Positions 43,497 to 50,977 of a stretch of 64,000 nucleotides of DNA are shown here, piece by piece. The notes beneath the pieces were generated by a model. It made no database searches and had not been told where the DNA came from. It saw nothing but the letters and a program-made list of their open reading frames with translations. Within the stretch, counting starts at the first letter, position 1. The number at the start of each line of letters is the position of its first letter. Source of the stretch: Sphingobium sp. Leaf26 (GTDB taxonomy: Bacteria; Pseudomonadota; Alphaproteobacteria; Sphingomonadales; Sphingomonadaceae); contig NZ_LMKV01000008.1 of assembly GCF_001421665.1 (NCBI RefSeq), positions 1 through 64,000 on the forward strand. The letters run 5' to 3'. The translations under genes and the position numbers were made by a program.

Positions 43497-44498
43497 GTGA
43501 GCATAGACGGCACCATCTCCATCCACATCAATGGCGAGCATCGCCGTATTCGCGACGGGCTGACGCTGGCCGAACTGGCGAGCGAACTGGGCTTCGTGCC
43601 GGAGAAGGTGGCGGTGGAGCGCAATCTGGAGGTCGTGCCGCGATCGACGCTGGCGCAGATCAAGGTGGAAGATGGCGACGAACTGGAGATCGTCCATTTT
43701 GTTGGCGGGGGCGATGTGTCTGCGGTCGATGATGATAGCTGGAGCGTGGCGGGGAAGACCTTCCGGTCGCGCCTGATCGTGGGCACCGGCAAATATAAGA
43801 GTTTCGAGCAGAATGCGGCGGCGGTCGCGGCGTCGGGTGCGGAGATCGTGACCGTGGCGGTGCGCCGGGTCAATGTGAGCGACCCCAACGCGCCGATGCT
43901 GACCGACTTTATCGATCCGAAAAAGATCACCTATCTGCCCAACACGGCGGGCTGCTTCACCGGGGAGGACGCGATCCGCACGTTGCGGCTGGCGCGCGAA
44001 GCGGGGGGCTGGGATCTGGTCAAGCTGGAAGTGCTGGGCGAGGCGCGGACGCTCTACCCGGATATGGTGGAAACGCTCCGTGCGACCGAGGTCCTGGCCA
44101 AGGAAGGCTTCAAGCCGATGGTCTATTGCGTCGACGATCCGATCGCGGCCAAGCGGTTGGAGGATGTGGGCGCGGTGGCGATCATGCCGCTGGGCGCGCC
44201 GATCGGGTCGGGCCTGGGTATCCAGAACAAGGTGACGATCCGCCTGATCGTGGAGGGCACCAAGTTGCCCGTGCTGGTCGATGCGGGTGTGGGTACTGCG
44301 TCGGAAGCGACCGTGGCGATGGAATTGGGCTGCGCCGGCGTCCTGATGAACACCGCCATCGCCGAAGCGAAAGATCCGATCCTGATGGCCGCCGCGATGA
44401 AGGCGGGCGTGGAGGCGGGGCGCATGGCCTATCGCGCTGGGCGCATGGGCAAGCGCCTTTATGCCGATCCGTCCAGCCCGTTGGCCGGGTTGATCTGA
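43497..44498 (+). CDS. thiG: fused ThiS-ThiG thiazole biosynthesis protein
   Basis: The roughly 333-residue protein joins a ThiS-like sulfur carrier (residues 1-70: [17 protein letters not shown] to [12 protein letters not shown]) to ThiG, thiazole synthase (about 83-333: [35 protein letters not shown] with the Schiff-base Lys, [32 protein letters not shown]). In separate ThiS the terminal Gly-Gly carries the sulfur, but here FVGGG is internal. The GTG start gives MSIDGTISI. No TPP riboswitch is visible upstream. The frame extends further upstream without resemblance to ThiS. Confidence 0.9.
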   Translation: MSIDGTISIHINGEHRRIRDGLTLAELASELGFVPEKVAVERNLEVVPRSTLAQIKVEDGDELEIVHFVGGGDVSAVDDDSWSVAGKTFRSRLIVGTGKYKSFEQNAAAVAASGAEIVTVAVRRVNVSDPNAPMLTDFIDPKKITYLPNTAGCFTGEDAIRTLRLAREAGGWDLVKLEVLGEARTLYPDMVETLRATEVLAKEGFKPMVYCVDDPIAAKRLEDVGAVAIMPLGAPIGSGLGIQNKVTIRLIVEGTKLPVLVDAGVGTASEATVAMELGCAGVLMNTAIAEAKDPILMAAAMKAGVEAGRMAYRAGRMGKRLYADPSSPLAGLI

Positions 44499-44514
44499 GC
44501 CGGAGCGAAGCGAT

Positions 44515-44595
44515 AGCGACGCGACAGGGCAAAGTTCACAGTGTCGTCGGCCAATTTGGTCCGTAAGCGCTCGCGAAGCTCTCGCGACGCGCCTC
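44515..44595 (+). repeat. dispersed repeat, copy 1
   Basis: It begins AGCGACGCGACAGGGCAAAG, continues TTCACAGTGTCG, and has GCGCTCGCGAAGCT downstream. The segment at 57718-57810 shares these blocks in the same order with a few changes. Both copies lie just after the stop of a rightward gene (17 bases here, 1-2 bases there). Confidence 0.6.
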
Positions 44596-45083
44596 TGAAG
44601 CGGCACGCGCGCGACGGATAGGGCGCATGTGCGCGTCATTGGCGCGCCATTGGGGTGACGCAGATACGCCCGTAAGGCGGCGTGTGCGGGACCATTGCTC
44701 GATAGGCGCGCTTTGAAGTGCGTTGGCTGGCCGGGATTATGAGGCAGGGCGGCGGGTTGCGGTTCCATTTCGCAGGATAGATCAAAGGCCGGCCGTGTAG
44801 GAAAGGTTTGTGGTCGAGGCCGTTGGCGGTCGGCCGTGTATGGCCGCTTGCCCCTCGATCCGCCTGCAATTGGCTGCGCCGCAAGGGGCGCTTGCGCTTT
44901 GATCGGCTTTCCCGTAGAGGCGCCCCTGCAATCGGTCGGTCCGCCGTCCGTACTCTGACGACTCCAGGGCGCCCGCATGGGGCATCGGATGGACGCTGGC
45001 CGGCGAGGTTTCGCCCGCCGGCGATTTTGTCGTTTGATGGGTAAGCATGGTTTTCCGGGCCTTTCGGCCCAAATGAGGTGATG
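44596..45083. other. long GC-rich non-coding region upstream of ffh
   Basis: No frame here resembles a protein. It holds inverted repeats: AGGGGCGC (44884-44891) with GCGCCCCT (44920-44927), and GGGCC-TTTC-GGCCC just before ffh (about 45057-45070). It also has a direct repeat of CGGCCGTGTA (about 44791 and 44832). The SRP RNA signature was looked for and not found. It may carry the ffh promoter and leader. Confidence 0.4.
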
Positions 45084-46553
45084 ATGTTCGATTCGCTAAG
45101 CGATCGTCTCAGTGGGGTATTCGACAAACTGCGTGGGCGCGGTGCGCTTACGGAGGACGATGTCCGCGCCGCGATGCGCGAGGTGCGAATCGCGCTTCTG
45201 GAAGCCGACGTGGCGCTGCCCGTCGTGCGCCAGTTCGTCGATCAGGCGACCGAAAAGGCTGTCGGCAGCGATGTGCTGCGGTCGGTCACGCCCGGCCAGA
45301 TGGTCGTCAAGATCGTTTCCGACACGCTGACCGAGACGCTGGGATCGGAAACCAGCGACCTGATGATCGACGTGGCGCCGCCCGCCGTCATCATGATGGT
45401 CGGTCTTCAGGGGTCGGGCAAGACGACCAGCACGGCGAAGATCGCCAAGCGGCTGAAGGAAAAAGAGCGCAAGAAGGTGCTGATGGCGTCGCTCGACGTC
45501 CAGCGTCCGGCCGCGCAGGAACAGTTGGCGGTGCTGGGTACGCAGACCGACGTCGCGACCCTGCCGATCATCGCCGGGCAGCAGCCGGTCGATATCGCCA
45601 AGCGCGCGTTGCAGGCCGCGAAGCTTCAGGGCTTCGACGTCGTCATGCTCGACACCGCGGGTCGTCTGCATGTCGATCAGGCGCTGATGGATGAGATGAA
45701 GGCGGTCGCCGATGTCGCCAATCCCGCCGAAATCCTGCTGGTGGTCGACGCGCTGACCGGGCAGGACGCCGTGAACGTCGCGACCAGCTTTACAGCACAG
45801 GTGCCGCTGACCGGCGTGGTGCTGACCCGGATGGACGGCGATGCGCGTGGTGGCGCCGCGCTGTCGATGCGAGCTGTTACTGGCCGTCCGATCAAGTTCG
45901 CGGGTACGGGTGAAAAGCTCGATGCGCTGGAGCCGTTCCATCCGCAGCGGGTAGCGCAGCGCATATTGGGCATGGGCGATGTTGTGTCGCTGGTCGAGCG
46001 CGCCGCCGAGACGATCGACGCGGAAGAAGCCGACAAGCTGGCCAAGAAAATGGCAAAGGGTCAGTTCGACATGAACGACCTGCGCAGCCAGTTGAACCAG
46101 ATGCGTCGCATGGGCGGCCTTGGTGCGCTGGCGGGCATGTTGCCGGGGCTGAAAAAAGCGCAGGCGGCGATGGCCAATAGCGGCGCGAACGACAAGACGC
46201 TGATCCATCTGGACGCGATGATCGGCTCCATGACGCCCAAGGAGCGGGAGAAGCCCGCGCTGATCAACGCCAAGCGCAAGATCCGCATCGCCAAGGGTGC
46301 CGGCCGCACCGTGCAGGACGTCAACCGTCTCCTGAAAATGCATCAGGAAATGGAAGGCGCGATGAAGAAGATCCGCAAGATGGGCGGCCTCAAAGGGCTG
46401 GCCAAGATGTTCACTGGCGGCGGCATGGGTGGCCTTGGCGGCCCCGATGGCGCGGGTGGCGCGCCCGACCTGTCGGGTCTGGGTGGCCTGGGCGGATTGG
46501 GCGGCAATATGCCCAAGCTGCCGCCCGGCTTTCAGAATTTCATGAAGAAGTGA
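45084..46553 (+). CDS. ffh: signal recognition particle protein Ffh
   Basis: This is the GTPase of the signal recognition particle, which targets nascent membrane proteins to FtsY. The 489-residue product has the N domain (MFDSLSDRLSGVFDKLRGRG), the G domain with GLQGSGKTTSTAKIA, DTAGRLHVD and TRMDGDARGGAALS, and a Met-rich M domain (residues about 325-430). A Gly-rich tail follows. GAGG lies 5 bases before the ATG at 45084; two further in-frame starts lie just upstream. It is first in the ffh-rpsP-rimM group. Confidence 0.97.
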   Translation: MFDSLSDRLSGVFDKLRGRGALTEDDVRAAMREVRIALLEADVALPVVRQFVDQATEKAVGSDVLRSVTPGQMVVKIVSDTLTETLGSETSDLMIDVAPPAVIMMVGLQGSGKTTSTAKIAKRLKEKERKKVLMASLDVQRPAAQEQLAVLGTQTDVATLPIIAGQQPVDIAKRALQAAKLQGFDVVMLDTAGRLHVDQALMDEMKAVADVANPAEILLVVDALTGQDAVNVATSFTAQVPLTGVVLTRMDGDARGGAALSMRAVTGRPIKFAGTGEKLDALEPFHPQRVAQRILGMGDVVSLVERAAETIDAEEADKLAKKMAKGQFDMNDLRSQLNQMRRMGGLGALAGMLPGLKKAQAAMANSGANDKTLIHLDAMIGSMTPKEREKPALINAKRKIRIAKGAGRTVQDVNRLLKMHQEMEGAMKKIRKMGGLKGLAKMFTGGGMGGLGGPDGAGGAPDLSGLGGLGGLGGNMPKLPPGFQNFMKK

Positions 46554-46560
46554 AGCAACC

Positions 46561-46633
46561 CGTCATCCCAGCGAAAGCTGGGGCGTCACTTTCCCACCGG
46601 GAAAGAGAGACGCCAGCTATCGCTGGGATGACG
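46561..46633. repeat. palindromic intergenic repeat (CGTCATCCCAGCGA type)
   Basis: The outer arms 46561-46587 and 46609-46633 pair (CGTCATCCCAGCGA with TCGCTGGGATGACG, then GGCGTC with GACGCC). An inner hairpin CTTTCCC-ACC-GGGAAAG spans 46589-46605. It lies between ffh and rpsP. Confidence 0.7.
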
Positions 46634-46671
46634 ACCCTAAATAAGCAGTTGAGTTAGAAAGGTTTAGTTCC

Positions 46672-47130
46672 ATGGCAACCTCCATCCGTCTGTCGCGCGG
46701 CGGCTCCAAGAAGCGCCCCTATTACCGCATCGTCGTGGCCGACAGCCGCGCCCCGCGTGACGGCAAGTTCATCGAGCGCATCGGCAGCTACAACCCCGTC
46801 CTGCCCAAGGGCGACGAAAAGCGCGTCGTTCTGGACATCGACCGTGCCAGGCACTGGGTCGAAGCCGGCGCGCAGCCGACCGACCGCGTCGCCCGCTTCC
46901 TGGATGCCGCTGGCGTGAAGGAGCGCAAGGTGCGCAACAACCCGAACAAGGCCGAGCCGGGTCAGAAGGCCAAGGATCGCGCCGAAGATCGCGCGACCAA
47001 GGCTGCCGAAGCCGCTGAAGCAGCCGAAGCCGCCAAGGCCGCCGCCGCTGAGGCCGCTGCCGCCCCTGCTCCGGCTGCTGCTGAAGAAGCACCGGCTGAA
47101 GAAGCCGCTGCCGAACAGGCTGAAGGCTGA
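46672..47130 (+). CDS. rpsP: 30S ribosomal protein bS16 with long acidic/Ala tail
   Basis: This small-subunit assembly protein starts [24 protein letters not shown] and has a normal bS16 core to about residue 85. A roughly 65-residue tail of Ala, Glu and Lys follows (from [12 protein letters not shown] to the end). Total 152 residues against about 80-90 for the core family; such tails are common in alphaproteobacteria. rimM starts 5 bases after its stop. Confidence 0.97.
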   Translation: MATSIRLSRGGSKKRPYYRIVVADSRAPRDGKFIERIGSYNPVLPKGDEKRVVLDIDRARHWVEAGAQPTDRVARFLDAAGVKERKVRNNPNKAEPGQKAKDRAEDRATKAAEAAEAAEAAKAAAAEAAAAPAPAAAEEAPAEEAAAEQAEG

Positions 47131-47135
47131 GCATA

Positions 47136-47630
47136 ATGACAGACAAGCCCGTCACTCTGGCCGCGATCATCGGTGCGCATGGGGTGGCGGGCGATGTCCG
47201 TCTGAAGCTCTTTGGCGAAGGGGCGGAAAGCCTCAAGAGCTTCAAGAGCTTCGATGCGGCGGGGCGCACGCTGACGTTGAAGTCGGTGCGCCCTGGCCCC
47301 AATGGCGCGGTGGCCCGCTTTGCCGAGGTGGAGACACGCGGTGCGGCCGAAGCCTTGCGCGGTACGGCGCTGACCGTGCCCCGTTCTGCCCTGCCGCCGC
47401 TGGCCGAGGGCGAATATTATCATGCCGACCTGATCGGCCTGCCCTGCACCGCAAGCACCGGCGAAGCGCTGGGCACGATCGTAGCGGTCGAGAATTTCGG
47501 CGCGGGCGACATCATCGAGGTGGAGCGTCCCGCGATCGAGGGCCAGAAGCCCAAGCGCTTCATGGCGCCGATCCATGCGGTCACGCTGAGCGACGATGGC
47601 GCGGTGATCGAGGCGGCCTTTACCGAATAA
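47136..47630 (+). CDS. rimM: ribosome maturation factor RimM
   Basis: RimM assists 30S head assembly and binds uS19. The 164-residue product has the N-terminal barrel (VTLAAIIGAHGVAGDVRLKLFG), the hinge, and the PRC-like C-terminal domain (YYHADLIGLPCTASTGEALGTIVAVENFGAGDIIEV). It keeps the usual rpsP-rimM-trmD-rplS order, except that two genes intervene before trmD. Confidence 0.95.
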   Translation: MTDKPVTLAAIIGAHGVAGDVRLKLFGEGAESLKSFKSFDAAGRTLTLKSVRPGPNGAVARFAEVETRGAAEALRGTALTVPRSALPPLAEGEYYHADLIGLPCTASTGEALGTIVAVENFGAGDIIEVERPAIEGQKPKRFMAPIHAVTLSDDGAVIEAAFTE

Positions 47631-47698
47631 TCCGTCCGGCCGCCCTTGCGGTCGTGATGCAAGTCGGCATGCTGGCGGTTCTATAGGGGAACTTGCCA

Positions 47699-49195
47699 AT
47701 GCGTCTTGCTGCCTGCCTGCTGTTCGCGATGATGGTGCTGCGTCCGGCACAAGCCGCCGACCCGGCCAGGATCGCGCAGGCGATACCGGAGATCGACCGG
47801 CTCTTCGCCGATTTTCAGGTGGACAGCCGTGCGCCGGGGCTGGTCTATGGCATCGTCGCGGACGGGCGGCTGGTCCATGTGAAGGGGCTGGGCGTGCAGG
47901 ACTTGGTCATCAAGCGGCCGGTGACGCCCGACAGCCTGTTCCGCATCGCGTCCATGACCAAGGCATTTACGGCGCTGTCGATCCTGAAACTGCGCGAGCA
48001 GGGCCGATTGTCGCTTGACGATCTGGCCGAAACCTATGTGCCGGAAATGCGCGGCTGGATCTATCCGACTAGGGACAGCCCGCATATCCGCATTCGTGAC
48101 CTGCTGACCCATAGTGCGGGGCTGGTCGACGACAACCCGTGGGGCGACCGGCAGACGCCTTTGTCGGAGGCGGACTTCACGCGCATGCTGCAACAGGGCG
48201 TGCCGTTCAGCAGCGCACCGGGCAGCCGCTATGAATATAGCAATTTCGGCTTCGCGCTGCTGGGACGCATTATCGCCAATGTCTCGGGCCAGCCCTATCG
48301 CCGCTATGTCGAACATACGCTGCTCACGCCGCTGGGCATGACGTCGAGCGGCTACGAGATTGGTGAATGGCCGGTCGAGCGGCGGGCGATCGGCTATCGT
48401 TGGGAAGAGGGGCGCTGGAGGGGAGAGCCCGATATGCGCGATGGAGCCTTTGGCGCGATGGGTGGGTTGCAGACCAGCGCGAATGATTATGCGCGCTGGG
48501 TCGCTTTCCTGCTGTCGGCCTGGCCGGCGCGCAATGACGTCGATAATGGGCCAGTTTCGCGCGCGTCGGTGCGGATGCTGGCGGAGGGCAGTAATTTCGC
48601 CGTCATCGCCCAGCGCAATGGGGCGAGCGGGCCATCCGCCTGCCGCCAGGCTGCGGCCTATGGCTTTGGCATGCGGATCGCCCAGGATTGCGATCTCGGC
48701 CTGACGCTGGCCCATGGTGGCGGCTATCCCGGCTATGGCAGCCATGTGATGCTGATGCCCGATTATGGCGTGGGTATCTTCGTCTTCACCAACCGCACCT
48801 ATAATGGCGGTGCCGGACCAGCCTGGGACGCGGCGATCGCCTTGCAGAAGGCCGGTGCGCTGATCGAGCGGACGTTGGCCGTGTCGCCGCTGCTGGCGGA
48901 GGGCTATGCGGCGGCGGGGCGGATTTATGCCGCTGGCGATGTGGGCGTGGTGCGGGATCGGCTGGCGATGAATTTCCTGATGGACAGCGAGTTGGACAGT
49001 TGGCGGCGGAAGCTGGCCGGGTTGAAAGTGGAGGTTGGCGCGTGCCGGACCGATGCGCCGGTCAAGGCGAGCGGCGGCCTGTCCGGCAGTTTTACCTGGA
49101 CCTGCGAAAAAGGCAGGGTGGCTGGTACGATTCTGCTCGCGCCGACGCCCGATGCGCAGATTCAGGAATTGAAGATCGCGATCAAGGCCCCCTGA
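47699..49195 (+). CDS. exported serine beta-lactamase-like/esterase family protein
   Basis: The 498-residue product has a signal peptide (MRLAACLLFAMMVLRPAQAA). A penicillin-binding/class C beta-lactamase fold follows: SxxK in IASMTKAF (about residue 86), the Tyr motif in YEYSNFGFALLG, and LAHGGGYPGYGS near residue 340 in place of KTG. A C-terminal segment after about 400 is of unclear role. It could be a D-amino-acid peptidase or esterase. True beta-lactamase activity is not implied. It lies inside the rimM-trmD interval, which is unusual. Confidence 0.88.
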   Translation: MRLAACLLFAMMVLRPAQAADPARIAQAIPEIDRLFADFQVDSRAPGLVYGIVADGRLVHVKGLGVQDLVIKRPVTPDSLFRIASMTKAFTALSILKLREQGRLSLDDLAETYVPEMRGWIYPTRDSPHIRIRDLLTHSAGLVDDNPWGDRQTPLSEADFTRMLQQGVPFSSAPGSRYEYSNFGFALLGRIIANVSGQPYRRYVEHTLLTPLGMTSSGYEIGEWPVERRAIGYRWEEGRWRGEPDMRDGAFGAMGGLQTSANDYARWVAFLLSAWPARNDVDNGPVSRASVRMLAEGSNFAVIAQRNGASGPSACRQAAAYGFGMRIAQDCDLGLTLAHGGGYPGYGSHVMLMPDYGVGIFVFTNRTYNGGAGPAWDAAIALQKAGALIERTLAVSPLLAEGYAAAGRIYAAGDVGVVRDRLAMNFLMDSELDSWRRKLAGLKVEVGACRTDAPVKASGGLSGSFTWTCEKGRVAGTILLAPTPDAQIQELKIAIKAP

Positions 49196-49232
49196 TCTGG
49201 ACGCTGGGCACCGCATCGCCTAAGCGCGCTGC

Positions 49233-49514
49233 ATGCCCATCGGTCCGCAACTTGCGCTAGGCGCTTATCTGCTGTTCCTGCTGGCGTCGGGGTGGCGGCT
49301 CTGGGCCGTTGGCTGGACGCTGCGCATCAAGATGCTGGCGGGGTTGGCGCTGGTCCTGCCGATGCCGCTGCTCTTCATCATTCCGGGATTGAGGCGGCAG
49401 GATGACTGGTCGGGAATGCTGATCCAGTTGGGCCTGACTTTGCTGCTGTGCGGCCTGCTCTGCCTGGTGGGTGGCTTTTCCGCAGCGCGGCTGCGGTCGC
49501 GGCGGCGCAAATGA
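49233..49514 (+). CDS. small membrane protein coupled to trmD
   Basis: The 93-residue product has three hydrophobic segments, about residues 7-27, 32-53 and 63-82, with a basic C-terminus (RLRSRRRK). Its stop overlaps the trmD start as ATGA, arguing for translation in series. No family recognised. Confidence 0.7.
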   Translation: MPIGPQLALGAYLLFLLASGWRLWAVGWTLRIKMLAGLALVLPMPLLFIIPGLRRQDDWSGMLIQLGLTLLLCGLLCLVGGFSAARLRSRRRK

Positions 49515-50248
49515 GTTTCGCGGCGCAGATATTGACGCTTTACCCCGACATGTTTCCGGGGCCGCTGGGCGCGTCATTGGCCGGGCGGGCGCTGGCGGAC
49601 GGCAAATGGACCTGCGATCCCATCCATATCCGCGATTTCGCCGCCGATCGCCACCGCACCGTGGACGATACCCCTGCGGGCGGTGGCGCGGGCATGGTGT
49701 TGCGCGCGGACATAGTCGCGCAGGCGGTCGATCATGCGCTGGACAAGCGGCCCGACCTGCCGGTGCTGGCCATGACGCCGCGTGGGAAGCCCATCACGCA
49801 AGCGCGGGTGCGGGCGCTGGCGCAGGGGCCGGGCGCGACGATCCTGTGCGGCCGGTTCGAGGGGTTTGACGAGCGTATCTTCGACGCCCGGCCGATCGAG
49901 CAGGTCAGCATGGGCGATATCATATTATCAGGCGGAGAAATGGCGGCCTTGCTGCTGCTCGATGCTTGTGTTCGGCTGCTTCCCGGTGTAATGGGCGCGG
50001 CTTCCAGCGGAGTCGAGGAGTCCTTTGAAACGGGGTTGCTCGAATATCCGCACTATACCCGCCCGGTAGAATGGGAGGGGCGCACGATCCCGCAAGTGTT
50101 GCGATCGGGGGATCATGCGAAGATCGCCGCCTGGCGGAAACAACAGGCGGAGGATGATACACGGCTAAGGCGGCCGGACCTTTGGGAACGTCACATCGGC
50201 GTTCGGGTCCAGTCGCCCTCTGGTGCGCAACGAACGACCAAGGACTGA
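49511..50248 (+). CDS. trmD: tRNA (guanine37-N1)-methyltransferase
   Basis: This SpoU-TrmD knot enzyme methylates G37 next to the anticodon, preventing frameshifts. The 245-residue product starts [20 protein letters not shown] and has [52 protein letters not shown] and [13 protein letters not shown]. All are intact. It starts inside the end of the small membrane protein gene and is followed by rplS after 6 bases. Confidence 0.96.
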   Translation: MSFAAQILTLYPDMFPGPLGASLAGRALADGKWTCDPIHIRDFAADRHRTVDDTPAGGGAGMVLRADIVAQAVDHALDKRPDLPVLAMTPRGKPITQARVRALAQGPGATILCGRFEGFDERIFDARPIEQVSMGDIILSGGEMAALLLLDACVRLLPGVMGAASSGVEESFETGLLEYPHYTRPVEWEGRTIPQVLRSGDHAKIAAWRKQQAEDDTRLRRPDLWERHIGVRVQSPSGAQRTTKD

Positions 50249-50254
50249 GTTGAC

Positions 50255-50620
50255 ATGAACATCATCCAGCAGATCGAGGCGGAAAACATCGCCGCCCTCG
50301 GCAAGGACATCCCCGAATTCCGCCCCGGCGACACGCTGCGCGTCGGCGTGAAGGTCATCGAAGGCGAGCGTAGCCGCGTTCAGAACTATGAAGGCGTATG
50401 CATCGCCCGTTCGAACAAGGGCATGGGTTCCAACTTCACCGTGCGCAAGATCAGCTTCGGCGAAGGCGTGGAGCGCGTATTCCCGCTCTATTCGCCCAAC
50501 CTCGATTCGATCACCGTGGTCCGCCGTGGCGTCGTGCGTCGTGCGAAGCTTTACTATCTGCGCGGCCGCACCGGCAAGCGCGCTCGCATCGCCGAGCGTC
50601 GGGATAACCGCGAGGGTTGA
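50255..50620 (+). CDS. rplS: 50S ribosomal protein bL19
   Basis: This large-subunit protein lies at the 30S/50S interface. The 121-residue product contains [60 protein letters not shown] and [15 protein letters not shown], typical of bL19. Last gene of the ribosomal group, followed by a terminator. Confidence 0.97.
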   Translation: MNIIQQIEAENIAALGKDIPEFRPGDTLRVGVKVIEGERSRVQNYEGVCIARSNKGMGSNFTVRKISFGEGVERVFPLYSPNLDSITVVRRGVVRRAKLYYLRGRTGKRARIAERRDNREG

Positions 50621-50688
50621 TAGTGCGACGGTTAACTGCACAAAAGTGAACAGTTAACGACGCTTCTTGACAGTTGTAAAAAAGATAC

Positions 50689-50719
50689 AGGCGGTGACCC
50701 CCAGGGTCGCCGCCTTTTT
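50689..50719 (+). terminator. intrinsic terminator of rplS
   Basis: AGGCGGTGACCC (50689-50700) pairs with GGGTCGCCGCCT (50704-50715) with one mismatch, followed by a T-run to 50719. It ends the ffh-rplS transcript. Confidence 0.75.
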
Positions 50720-50896
50720 CTTTGTGTTACAAGGATTTGACAAAGCTGGACACTCGTCCTGATTTTGCCTGTGCGCAACGATTTTGCAGCGCAGCGAAAA
50801 GGGCCATTTTGTTGATGGTGGATTTATGCCAGCCTTCCGTTTCCAATTGTTACTGATTGTTGTTGCGCTGAAACTTTCAGTTTTGGCTGGGGGATT
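50720..50896. other. AT-richer leader region before the TonB-dependent receptor
   Basis: No convincing gene. It carries short AT-rich runs and ends near a candidate promoter. No Fur box or other known operator was recognised. Confidence 0.3.
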
Positions 50897-50925
50897 TTGC
50901 GACTTCATGACGTTGAAAATAACAT
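50897..50925 (+). promoter_or_regulatory. candidate promoter of the TonB-dependent receptor
   Basis: TTGCGA (50897-50902), 17 bases, then TAACAT (50920-50925). Each box matches the sigma-70 consensus at four of six positions. It lies about 50 bases before the start codon. Weak call. Confidence 0.3.
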
Positions 50926-50977
50926 AGGGCGGGGATGACGAAAAAGGCCTCTTAAAAAGAGAAAAAGGGGGCTTTTG

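Noticed and set aside
44636..45127. Open frames of 163 codons (minus) and 78 codons (plus) upstream of ffh
   Set aside because: Neither resembles a protein or has a ribosome-binding site; the minus frame also runs into ffh. The region is treated as non-coding.
47650..49200. Reading the beta-lactamase-like gene as an antibiotic-resistance determinant
   Set aside because: The third motif is HGGG, not KTG, and the overall pattern fits broad esterase/peptidase relatives. Resistance cannot be inferred.
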